Source: Chamaecyparis obtusa (Eukaryota; Streptophyta; Pinopsida; Cupressales; Cupressaceae). Taken from it: DNA of 64,000 bases. The stretch is taken from positions 1,238,001 to 1,302,000 of the forward strand of contig BSBK01000522.1 in assembly GCA_027943335.1 (NCBI GenBank), in the 5' to 3' direction. Both the position numbers and the translations under genes were made by a program. This document shows positions 22,406 through 33,263 of the stretch, piece after piece. Below the pieces are notes generated by a model. It was not told the origin of the DNA and made no database searches. It saw nothing but the letters and a program-made list of their open reading frames with translations. The stretch's first letter is position 1, and each line of letters starts with the position of its first letter.

Positions 22406-23148
22406 AGTATACATATAGACCCAACTCCCTTCAAGTATCGCAATAACCATAATACATAATTAGAGACTATCATACCTATAAATTAGGAAGAAACTCCTTC
22501 CACATCCTATGTCCATCCTAAATAATTTAAAGCTTCCACTTTCAAATCAAATGAGACTAAAATTAAAGTGAAAGTGAAAGATAAAGAAGTAGGAGAATAT
22601 AGCCTGAGTCAAACCCTTTGTGTCGAACAACTATTTCTCTCTCATGTGACCTATGGAAAACCAAAAACATCTCAAACCACATAGGTGACAACTAATTTTT
22701 TCAAACCAATAACTTTTACTAAATGGGGAGCCTTGTATGATGAAATAGAAGAAGACTTTCTAGGATGGTTATACAAAGATGAAACATAAGAAGTAGAAAC
22801 TAAGAAACCTAAAGTTAAGATACTTGTGTAGAAGTAAAATAAAGGACTTAGAATCACATATTAAATGGTTTATAATGGACATATTCCTCTTAGTCTACAA
22901 AATTAAGGTGTCACTGAGCCAATCAAACCAAAGGATGCTCATAGAGGTCCTAGTTTAGGCTATGATATTCAAAATGATAAGACCTCAACTAGTAAGTTTA
23001 ACTCAAATTCAATATGAGAGTCCTCCAATGCAATAAAAACTAACAAGGAGAGTACCATTGATGACTTCAATGATTTATTGATATATATGACTATTATACC
23101 ATTTTTATCCTTATACCATGATATGGCATTAAACCTAATCATGATCCG
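22406..23148 (+). pseudogene. Tat-like gypsy tandem unit 1, protease-RT spacer (left part)
   Basis: This continues unit 1 after the 1.65-kb insertion. It aligns by eye with 43810-44535 and 45980-46630. Shared landmarks are the CTCCTTCCACATCCTATG stretch, AAAGTGAAAGTGAAAGA, the AACAAGGAGAGTACCAT stretch and the AACCTAATCATGA end. The spacer encodes an acidic segment (readable as EANKESTIND in unit 2), but unit 1 has many stops. It is interrupted at 23148 by the LTR element 23149-27853; the five host bases GATCC (23143-23147) pair with GATTC at 27854-27858. Confidence 0.75.
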
Positions 23149-24426
23149 AGTTATCTCTATTCGTGCATTAAGTATTGTCATTAGTATCAAATAAGATCAC
23201 TTGGTAATCTAAGCTGTCCAATTTGATAAAGATTGGAATGATGAGCTACACAAGTTAGTCGGTTGAACTTTTAAAGCCTTCATATCGAGCAGTCACAAGG
23301 TAGAACATCAAGCTATTAGAATACAGGTTTAACCGAGCACACTTACCGAGCGTCAGATATTACCGAGCACTGAGCTAGTGAACACTAAGCATTCTACACA
23401 CTGAGCATCAGTTAATTCATTGAATATGGAATGCAATGTTTACCGAGTTATTCAGGAAACAACATAGTAATCAATAATGGCACATATCTCTATGCAAATA
23501 GTTTACATGGATCTATAAATGACTTACCAATATTGAGACACATTTATTATGGATGTAATCATTTAATTTTTTTATTATTCCTATGTAACAGTTAGATCTA
23601 GGTTATTTTTGTACACTGTAGATCTTAGGTTTTCTAAGATGTTGCAAACCTAATTAGGTCAAAGCAGTTTGCTATATAATTGTAATAGATGTCATTTTGA
23701 CATATACATGATAAGGAGATCATGAAGTAGTAGTCACATACAAGACAAAAGTAATTAGACAAGGGTTTGCATGAATGAAAATTTATCAGGAACAACATCA
23801 GTTTATCAGAATCTTACAAGGCTACTGAGCAGGATAGAGAGTAATATTCTACACATCAAGGTGAAATCTACTTAATATTTCATAGATCTGATTTAGACAA
23901 GAACAAGTTGTCATTTACAGATATTTTCTGTTATCAATTTAACCATTATAGCAGAATTGTAAATCTCTTAATAGAGTAGACTTAACCATCTTTTGTAAAT
24001 CTCCTAACCGAGTACACACTTATTTGGTGTTGTTAAAATCCTTTCACAAGGTAGATCTAATCGATCTTATGTTACTCCTAATAGGGTAAGATCACCATAA
24101 GTGATCACACTTGTAGCCTTAACTGGCATACTTTATTTATTGTAGTAGTGAAGAATTTGTGGGTGTCATCCCCACCGTAGTTTTTACCTTCTAACAAGGG
24201 TTTCTACGTAACCAAAATACTTAAGTCATGAGTTAACATTTTCATCAATGTTTTATTATTTTTTTCACATGCATTTTATGTTTACAAGTTATTTGAATGT
24301 ATGTTGTAAAAAATGGAATTAGTTAGTTAGTTAAGCACTACTATTGTAGATTGTCAAATAGAGAAAGTTTTTGTGGGTACCGATTCACCCCTCCCCTCTC
24401 AGTACTATATCTTTCCTATCCCAAAA
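23149..24426 (+). repeat. 5' LTR of the non-autonomous element
   Basis: This is a direct repeat partner of 26588-27853, readily aligned by eye along its length with scattered differences, mostly transitions. Its start is damaged (AGTTATCTC for TGTTATCTG, plus one extra G). The U3 part carries several copies of an ACCGAGCA word (about 23332-23375). The terminal part matches CACCCCTCCCCTCTCAGTAC. Confidence 0.88.
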
Positions 24427-24434
24427 ATTGTTAG

Positions 24435-26375
24435 ATGTGTAGATATGTTCACATGTCCACTGAGGACAAGGCAAAGATAGAAGAAGCAGTAATTCAAATG
24501 ATGATAAATTACAAAAAGGTACCAATAGAATTTTCAAAGTATGTACCTAAAAGCTTATATGATAAAGTTTCTGCTAGGTGGACTTTTGCTCTAAGTACTG
24601 AAAAGAAAATAAGGGAACATTCTCTGATATTGGCAATGCCAACATTAATAGTCCCTGAGATTGAAGAGTTGATGAAGCAATATTCAAAAAGGTTTCTAGT
24701 GAAAATCAGAGCACTACAAATTCTAGTTGGGAATCTTGCTTAGGTTGATGAGAATAGTCAATTACTATGGACTTCCATCCTCCAATCCTGAATTAAAGAT
24801 GACAAGATGGAATTGGTTGTGATTCCTAGGAAGAAAAGCAGAAGAAAAGTAAAAGGCCTACACTTAGATGATGTTGATCTGGCCACAAAAGAACCAATAT
24901 AACTATCAAATACCAAGGTGCCAAACACATCCATTGCCATTAATTTTTAATCGACAGGTTATCAGGAAGTGTACCAGGATCCACCTGAACAGACAATTAT
25001 AATAGGTAAAAATGATGCTCTTATAGAAGACACCACTAATGGTGATCTTGATGATGTGAAGGATGATGAGGACATCACCATTGGTGCAACACAAATAGAA
25101 GAGCCAGCTCCCACCGAGTCAGTAGCAAGCACTATATCGGGTGACCTTCCCATACTAGTACAAGCAATTGAGATTATTTCTCACAAGAAACCCGAAGGCT
25201 CAATCCCTGAGTAGCAGAAGGACACATAGGGGAACATGGGAAAAGCACATGAGGTACAACAGAGACAAATGAGCCTAAGGAGAAAGAGGATGAAACACAA
25301 GAACTAGAAGACCCTAAGTCGATAGACACCACCAAGACAACCAAAAATGATACTACAGCAAAGGCCCCTACTCAATCAACCGAGATTCAGGTCACCAGGT
25401 AGTAGAAGAAAGAAGACAATGTGTCAACCGAGCTGGAACAAACAAACATAGAGGTAAAAGCTCTATTTCCTTTTGTTAAGTCTTCACCACAAGAGAACAA
25501 GAAGAAGAAAAAGAAGCATGGAAAAGGGCCAGTCACTTTGAATGAAATAATAGAGATTCCAGAATGTGACCCAAGGACTTTGGACCCTGAAGAGTTGAGA
25601 AAATATGAAGAATTGTGCACGAGGAAGGCTACACAAGAAAAGATAAGGAAAGAGAGCAAGAGCAAGAAAATATTAGAAGATGTAAGAGACATCCTTCAAT
25701 AGGTTGTTCCTGGAATTCCAATAAATGAAGACACTCCTATATTGGATCAACTTGCATCTCTTAAAAGCCACATAAATTCCCCTGACATAGATGTAGAGAA
25801 TAGGATTGAAGAGAAGGTAGAAGAAAAAATACAACAAAAATTTGCAGAGAAAATTAGTCAAGAAGTGGCTATAAATAAGGTAAAACTTTCTGAGGTCATA
25901 ACCAAGTTACAATCTATTACTCGGAAAATTGTCCAAATTTTGTTTAAGTTATGCACTGTGGACACCTTCACTGCCAAGATCAGTGAGAAGATAAAGAAAA
26001 TTGATGAAGAAATTTTGGCCAATGCAAATGCATCTCTAATCGAGCCCAATGCTTTTCATAAGCATATACTAAAAGTACAAGAATTAAGGTTGTTGAGATT
26101 AGACTTAAGGAAACTAAAACAAATCATAAGTGACCAAGTCATCGAGTTGGAAGCTGAGCTACTTCCACCTTCCACACTTGAAGACCATGGAGAGACATAT
26201 TGAAAAGGCTAAGGTATTAGTAGCCACCCCGAAAATTTTAGTTTTGGAGAATATTTTTGACATGCATGTACAAGTCGGTCTTGAGCACATTGCTCTTGAC
26301 AACTTGAAAGAGAAATGGGAAAACCTCTTAGCTTCATTACAGAAAACCCACCAACACATATTTAAAAAGTTGTAA
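24435..26375 (+). pseudogene. Coiled-coil ORF of the non-autonomous LTR element
   Basis: This is the only coding region of the element. It is broken into frames 24435-24743 (102 aa), 24969-25214 (81 aa), 25421-25702 (93 aa) and 25742-26203 (153 aa), plus a tail near 26190-26375. The first part has STEDKAKIEEAV and VSARWTFALSTEKK. The middle is acidic with DLDDVKDDEDITIGA. The third part is Lys-rich with NKKKKKKHGKGP and ends in ILEDVRDILQ. The fourth is a strongly heptad-like coiled coil, for example RIEEKVEEKIQQKFAEKIS and KISEKIKKIDEEI. Consecutive frames join across single stops (one at 25700-25702). I do not recognise a domain; a structural gag-like or accessory protein is possible. No zinc knuckle is seen. 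Confidence 0.6.
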
Positions 26376-26575
26376 GTACATTTTTGAATTGGCATTAGTT
26401 TCAAATAGGGGGAAATCTTGTATATGCCTATGTACTTCACAATATACTGAGAGCATGCACAAAGTGGGAGTTTGTAAATGACTTAGTCAATATGTATATA
26501 TTTTGTATTCATATGGAGTTAGAACATGTTTGAAGATTATTCGGTACATATACCTCAGGTTTTGATACTAATTCC

Positions 26576-26586
26576 AAAGGGGGAGA
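26576..26586 (+). other. Polypurine tract of the LTR element
   Basis: AAAGGGGGAGA lies immediately before the 3' LTR (TG at 26588-26589). It is the primer site for plus-strand cDNA synthesis in LTR retrotransposons. Confidence 0.85.
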
Positions 26587-26587
26587 T

Positions 26588-27853
26588 TGTTATCTGTATT
26601 TGTGCATTAAGTATTTTCATTAGTATCAAATAAGATCACTCGGTAATCTAAGCTATTCAAGTCAGTAAAGATTGGAATAAGGAGCTACACAAGTCAGTCG
26701 GATGAACTTATAAAGCCTTCATACCAAGTAGTCACAAGGTGGAACATCAAGCTATCATAATACAGTTTTAACCGAGCACACTTACCGAGCATCAGATATT
26801 ACCAAGCACACCGAACATTCTACACACTGAGCATCAGTTAATTCACCGAATAGGGAATGCAGTGTTTAATGAGTTATTCAAGAAATGGCATAATAATCAA
26901 CAATGGCACATATCTCTATGAAAATGGTTTACATGGATCTATAAATGATATACCAAGATCGAAACACATTTATTATGGATGTTATCATTTAATTTTGTGA
27001 TGATTCTTATGTAATAGTTAGATCTAGGTTATTTTTGTACAACATAGATCTTAGGTTTTCTAAGATGTTGCAAACCTAATTAGGTCAAAGAAGTTTGCTA
27101 TATAATTGTAATAGATGTCATTTTGACATATACATGATAAGTAGATCATGAAGCAGTAGCCACATATAGGACATCAACAATCAAACAAGGCTGGTTGCAT
27201 GAATGAAAAGTTATCAGGAATAGTATCAGTTTATCAAAAACTTACAAGGCTACCGAGCAAGACAGAGAGTAATATTCTACACATCAAGGTGAAATCTACT
27301 TAGTATTTCATAGATCTGATTTAGACAAGAACAAGTTGCCATTTACAAATATTTTATGTTATCAATTTAACCATTGTAGCAGAATTGTAAATCTCTTAAC
27401 AAAGTAGACTTAACCATCTATTGTAAATCTCCTAATCGAGTACACACTTATTTGGTGTTGTTAAAATCCTTTCACAAGGTAGATCTAATTGATCTTATGT
27501 TACTCCTAATAGGGTAAGATCACCAGAAGTGATCAAACTTGTAGCCTTAACCAGCATACTTTATTTACTGTAGTAGTGAAGAATTTGTGGGTGTCATCCC
27601 CACCACATTTTTACCTTCTAACAAGGGTTTATGTGTAACCAAAATACTTGAGTCATTAGTTAACATTTTCATGAATGTTTTATTGTTTTGTTCACATGAA
27701 TTTTATGTTTATAAGTTATTTGAATGTATGTTGTAAACAATGGATTCAGTTGGTTAGTTAAGCACTACTATTGTAGATTGTCAATTAGAGAAAGTTTTTG
27801 TCGGTATTGATTCACCCCTCCCCTCTTAGTACTATATATTTCCTATCCCAACA
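26588..27853 (+). repeat. 3' LTR of the non-autonomous element
   Basis: A 1266-bp repeat of 23149-24426 with intact TG...CA ends (TGTTATCTG at the start, CCCAACA at 27853). It is followed by host bases GATTC, the right half of the target duplication. Confidence 0.9.
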
Positions 27854-27967
27854 GATTCCTTACCCATTTTCCATTCTGAACTCATTAATTGGGATCTATA
27901 GAGACCCTCAGAGTTAGAAACATTCCAAAATGATGAAGCTATAGTGAATTTTATTAGAGAAATAAGT
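27854..27967 (+). pseudogene. Tat-like gypsy tandem unit 1, spacer between two insertions
   Basis: This 114-base island of host gypsy sequence lies between the LTR element and the CACTA element. It aligns with 44545-44665 in unit 2 and 46635-46745 in unit 3 (shared ATTCCAAAATGATGAAGC). It ends in AGT, the left target duplication of the CACTA element. Confidence 0.8.
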
Positions 27968-28440
27968 CACTAGTAAATTTTACCCTATTTTTCAACGAGA
28001 ATTAGTCAAATTTTCTACACCAATTGGTCGAACAAATGACTAAAACTGTGGTCAATATTTTTTAGTTGATTATTCTACAGGGAAAATCATCGTCAAAATT
28101 TTGACCATACAAGTGGTTGAATTATCGACTAAATCAATTCCTTGGAACTAGAAGAATTAAGACAAACTTTGGTCGGCATGGTCGTCAAAATTGAGACCAC
28201 CGTTCCACCAAACTTTGTCAAAATTGACGTCGAATGCATAGCATTCTCATCGATTCTACTAGTGTAAAGGTCAAAATTGAGACCATTCATTTGTCGAAAT
28301 GTCCACCAAAGTTCATCGAAGGGGTCATCAAATGCATAGCATTCTCGTCGAACATAGTAATATGGAAAGGTCAAAAAATTGACCAATACTAACTTTTGGT
28401 TAAAAAAAAATGTGACGGTTAAAAATCATTCTAACAAGCC
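27968..28440. repeat. CACTA left subterminal repeat region
   Basis: The region contains a perfect palindrome, GTCAAAATTTTGAC, at 28093-28106 and several GGTCAAAATTGAGACC-like words (near 28187, 28268 and 28368). A unit with AAATGCATAGCATTCTC also occurs twice (about 28217 and 28330), each followed by a TCAAAATTGA word. Short inverted motifs near the ends are the transposase-binding sites of CACTA elements in general; binding here is inferred. Confidence 0.65.
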
Positions 28441-31400
28441 CTGTCAATAGTTGTGTGGCACTCAACAATATTCAAAATTGATATGGTTTGAAGCTCTTGA
28501 CATTCATTTTCTTATTTACTTACACTTAAATAATTCTGACATATCCATCTTTTCCTTTTGATTCTTGAAGAATATTATTGTTCCAACACTATCAACACCT
28601 GCACCATGGAATAGAAAGATGATAGGTTAAAGACAGATTTTAAAATAGTCTAAAAACATGAACAGAACTAGAATTAAATTATAAAAGCATTACAAATGAC
28701 TAGACATTTTTTTGTGAGAAGCATAATATCAGCATGTGGTAATAAATTAGTGAAATGATTATTATCCTGGGAAAAACCCTCCTCATCCTTAGAAACAACC
28801 TAGCCCACCAAAGATAGTTCCTTTATTGAATAATAATAATAGGAATATGAATGTAAAAATGCTCACAAACTAAAATACTAAAGAATTCTCCTCTGAGTAC
28901 AATCCATACAAAGCATACTCTTCACAATAATAATGAATCTACAGTCCATGTTATACAATATACAAAACTACCTTTTAATAATCAAGACTCATACACCACA
29001 ATCTCTTGATCACAGATCATATATCAAAATACATACTGTAGCAAAAATAATACACCAATTATAGCATCAGACTTATTTTCCAAACACGAGAATAACACAC
29101 TTTATACACAAAGATGCTCGACTCTTCTCAGAGACATCTACTTACGATACTTGACAACAACAACTATATTATGTGTCCAAACAAATGAATAGACTTCTCC
29201 TTGATGAATACCAAAATTCATTGCCATTATCCATCATGAATCGACAACAGTTACAATGAATAGTCACTTTGGATTCTCCAGTGACATGTTTTTGTGAGCC
29301 AAAAATGGAAGCTCATAATATCTCACAGCAAATCCACCTCAGCTAAAATGCTTAACAACACTTGATTATTGTCTTCATAAACATGAACAGTTTCCCCATA
29401 GACACCAAGCAATGACGGTTACCAAAGACACTTGGCAATGGTAGAATATGAACTGGCATCATTAATCAGAGAAACAACAAACTCATAAATGAATCGATGA
29501 TAAACATAACTGATGCATGAGCTTTTAATGCCAACAATGAAATTATGTACGCAAGAGGATACCAAACGGTAATATGCCATATAAACATAAAGCCAAGCAG
29601 TCATGGTGCCATAATAAGGCCTCTAACACACGATGCTAAATATGCCATACACAACATAGAAAAATTGACGTCAAACATAAGAAGAGTCCATAAATCTCTC
29701 TCGTAGCTACCAATACATTAACAGGGGGCTCACCTCCCAAAGTAATGAAAACCTTGCATCAATGAGGCATTTAGTTTGGATCATGATCAGTTGTGCACTA
29801 AGATGATTCAAATAACCTTGCTGCCCACCCAGATTCATTATCCTTACCACACTAAACCCATTGATTTGTGATCATTTTGATCTTGAAATAGGTGCAGGGT
29901 TAATCCCTCATCTGCACTTGGGTCTACATTTGAGGTTCATCAAGCTTACCTCTCTCATTCGCCTATTCAGATTTCTTGTGCAAGTTGGAATGCAATTAAG
30001 AAATATGCACCCAAATAAATGTACCTAAAAGAGGACATTACTAGGTTCCACTCCTTAAAAATGGATACACATTGAGAAATTGGATTGCCACAACTCCACC
30101 AAGTCCATTCCCAACATTCTCCAACTGCTTCGCATACATACTAGGAACTTTTTTTAAAACTATCTAGATTTTAGATATCTGACTTGGCTGACTATAGTGA
30201 ACAACAGATACCACACCATGGTGCATGACTACCTAGCATGCACACTAAGAATTATCACCCTAGTCAATTATCCTCGAACTGCAGATAATGGTTATATCCC
30301 ATTCCTTTTGAAATCAACAGAGAAAGAAGAAACTTTTTTTAGCAGACTCGGTTATTTGACACACCCTGAGCCTATTAGTTAGTTGTCCACTAGATGATGC
30401 CCTGAAAGTTCTAGCTAGTTTTCCCTCTGATTTCCCCATCTGGTTGTACAAATTACTAATTCGTATTTTTTTATGAATACTAATACAATTTTTATTTTAC
30501 CATAGAGAAAATCAAAGAGAGTCTAATAGGGACAAATGAACCTCCAAAACCTGTGAAATGAACTAGGTAGTAAGAATTTGGTTGCTTCCCTTCCAATTTC
30601 AACAAATATGGAACATATTTTTATCCCTTGCCACTTAAGTATATAAAAATGATCTTATTTTCATCAATATTCATTGCAATAGCAGGCATATATTTTATAC
30701 CTAATTTGCTAAACCATGGAGAGGCCCCGCTAAGCCATTCATACCAGCTGCAAATGCAAGTTATGGATCTGCTAGTGGACTCCCAACCTAGAAACCAATT
30801 CATCAAGAAGAATGTCAATAATAAATAGATACAAATAAGACATAAACATTAATCAGTAATGCACAAATAATGTTTGAAGGAATATCACTTCACCATCACC
30901 AACACACTACATATGAAATGATATCCCCTTATTTTTGCAAGGAACCTGCTTTCACAAATTGTACCTTCTTATCTTGGTGTATTGTTCTTACTATAAAATA
31001 AGTTGCCAAAACAACTGTTACAGACCTACAAGTTATGACCTTGATCCTTGAAACTTACCCATTAGTCAACATTCCAGCTTGAGTGCTGGGAGATCACATT
31101 GGACTCAATTATTCTTATAATTGTTTTGAAACTTTATTTGGCTTACCTATTAGTCAATATCCAAGTGTAATGAGCTCTAATTCTTGGGGAAAGCCTCACC
31201 TTGATCATTAGACTTACCTCTATGTTATAAAACTACCCTCAATTGCAATATTGCAAGCCATTTCCATATCACTCTTGTAGTTGAAGTTGTTGAAAGTATG
31301 TGAATTGGAGACTATTGACCACATTTTCACTCTTAGTGCTATCATCGAAAGGGCTAATTATTGGTCTTCTAAAGTCTTTTGTTATCATTGGCCCCATCCT

Positions 31401-31559
31401 GTAATAGCTATTGCTCCATGAATATGGAGCATTGGTATTTCTGACACTATGATTATGGCCATTATTAGACTCCATGAGACAGTTGTTGGACAATTCAGGA
31501 GTCCTAATGGCCTCTCAGACATTTCCCAAAGAACTATTGAACTTAAGCAAGGCTGATTA
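28441..31559. other. CACTA interior, non-coding stretch
   Basis: I see no supported coding sequence, RNA gene or clear repeat here. Open frames in the stretch are short and lack protein-like composition. Confidence 0.4.
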
Positions 31560-32010
31560 CATGCAAAATGAAAAAGAATAAGATCACAAAGTTTAAGTAA
31601 GGGCTAAAAGAGGTGAAAATACACAATGTAAACATGACAAATCCTACTCACTAAATAGTCCTATAGAGGAGAGAAAAAAGAGAAATGAAGAATTAAGGCT
31701 TCACAAGACTATAAGCATGATAAGGGCTACAAAAGAATGCAACCATGTCAAGTGCGAAGGTACCTCATAAGAGACATTTCTTTAAAGAAATTTAGCATTA
31801 TCAAAGGAAAATCCTAAAGGAAATTATAGCAGAGAAAACTTTCATCAAATGCTGGAAATAGCCTCCAAATTGGGGGGAAACAACATTCACGTTTCCACCA
31901 AGGTCCTGCGAGTGGATGTTAGAATTGTGGGAAAGATCATTGTGCTATAAATTGCCCTGAGCCAAATAACATCAATCTCCTCAAAAAATTTATGTGCTGT
32001 TAAAGATAAC
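31560..32010 (+). pseudogene. Zinc-knuckle (CCHC) protein remnant inside CACTA
   Basis: Plus-strand text between a Lys-rich segment and about 32010 is protein-like. Its clear landmark is a CX2CX3HX4C zinc knuckle at 31917-31955 (Cys at 31917, 31926 and 31953, His at 31938). It is interrupted by a TAG where an aromatic residue is usual. Text after it reads PEPNNINLLKKF. This form of knuckle occurs in plant gag proteins and other RNA-binding proteins. Whether it is a retroelement piece or a captured gene cannot be told. Confidence 0.45.
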
Positions 32011-32619
32011 CAATGTTCTGATATACAAATTGTTTCTTTTTTAGTTCTTTGGGAGGAACCCGATGTTATTAATTTTTTAACAGAATTCCACAAGGTATTC
32101 AACCATCTGAACAACTGAGCTATTGACCATGTCTAGATCATTGAAGGCTAATCAAAAAGCATAAAAATCATTTTATTACTTCCATGAGCTCTCCTTGCTC
32201 AATGGCCCTCAATACAAAACAATTTAAGTCCCTTATTTAGTGGCATTTATTGTCCAAATGATAACAGACACTAGAAGATGGCGATAACATATCAGCCTTT
32301 GAAAATCTACCTTGGCTACAAGTTGACAATTCCTTGCTCTTTGCCATTTAAAAAGAACATGGATTGAGATTAATGAAGATAACATAACCTTCCTTCTGTG
32401 TGTCTTAGATATGAGCAACCTTAGCAAAAAGCAAATGTTCTACAGCATAATGTCCATCAAAAAGGATCTGACACTTGCAAACATGGATATTTTGGTATGT
32501 TAATCTTACTACTCATGAAAGCCTAAAGCTAACCTTACTAGGATTTTCCTTTGATATCTAAAGTAGATTGCAGAAAAATGTAGGCACTTAAGAGAAAGGT
32601 CATTGAAGGTAGTGAAAAG

Positions 32620-33245
32620 TTGGTATTTGAGTGTCAAGAAGAAGGTGTAATGGTCTGTGCAAAGGCTAGTAGAAGGAGGAAAGTTGGTGGATGAGAAAGA
32701 CAAGGAATCAAGCAATGAAAATGTTCTTGATGTTGATTCAGAGATGTAAGATGCTACTAAAGATAGCAAAGAAGGAAGTCTTGAAGGGCTTGAGAGTGAT
32801 GAGTCAGTTGTGGTAGGCACTATGTTGTTTCCTTTGGAGGAAGATAAGGATAGTATGAAAGTTACTCCTATGACATCACATAGTGAGGGTAATGATGTGG
32901 CCATGGAGGTTGATGATTTTGAGGTATGCCAAGAGGAATGACATGAGAGTAAGGATCAGTTGGTGAGGGTTGATTTAGTCTCAAGGGAAGAGACTAAGGA
33001 TGAGTTAGCTATGATGATGGGCCATGAAATGGCTCAAGAGATTGTTTACTCTCCAAGCATGGAGGCATGGTATGTTGATGGTGTCAAGGAAGAGGAGTGT
33101 CTTTGAAAACTAGATTTATTGAAGTTTTAGATGTATGCAAAAGTAGAGGTTCAAAATAGGAAGAGGAAGTTGTTGATGGTCAACAAAGAGAAGCAGGTGT
33201 TCATGTTGCAAAGAGAAGTCAAGCAAAAACTCAAGATCAAGGAGT
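32620..33245 (+). pseudogene. Acidic decayed ORF, unknown function
   Basis: On the plus strand one frame stays protein-like over about 200 codons but holds five stops. Readable pieces are RLVEGGKLVDEKDKESSNE, GLESDESVVVGTMLFPLEE, SEGNDVAMEVDDFEV and MMMGHEMAQEIVYSPSMEAW. A basic helix follows with NRKRKLLMVNKEKQVF. The antisense 131-aa frame 32904-32509 is low-complexity Ser/Leu and is taken as its shadow. The ORF lies next to, and in the opposite direction to, the truncated end of the transposase gene at 33264. It could be a second CACTA protein or a captured gene; I do not recognise it. Confidence 0.4.
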
Positions 33246-33263
33246 GGGGGTTTGAACATTTAT

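Larger units (their letters stand above)
23149..27853 (+). mobile_element. Complete but non-autonomous LTR retrotransposon, 4.7 kb
   Basis: Two long direct repeats (23149-24426 and 26588-27853) flank a 2.16-kb interior. A polypurine tract, AAAGGGGGAGA, lies at 26576-26586 directly before the TG of the 3' LTR. The 3' LTR runs TGTTATCTG...TATCCCAACA. The flanking host bases are GATCC and GATTC, a 5-bp target duplication with one change, confirmed by the uninterrupted sequence in sister unit 2 near 44538. The base after the 5' LTR (ATTGTTAGATG) may be a decayed ATTGGTATCAGA-type primer site. No protease, RT, RNase H or integrase is present. The single coding region encodes a coiled-coil protein, so mobility would need enzymes from another element. 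The PPT and terminus form resemble Ty1/copia SIRE-type elements; this is inference. Confidence 0.88.

Noticed and set aside
24758..26440. Minus-strand frames within the LTR element interior
   Set aside because: They are antisense to the coiled-coil ORF, and one overlaps the charged plus-strand frame almost exactly.
32509..32904. 131-aa minus-strand open frame
   Set aside because: It is Ser/Leu/Pro low-complexity sequence antisense to a more protein-like plus-strand frame with acidic blocks, so it is taken as a shadow.
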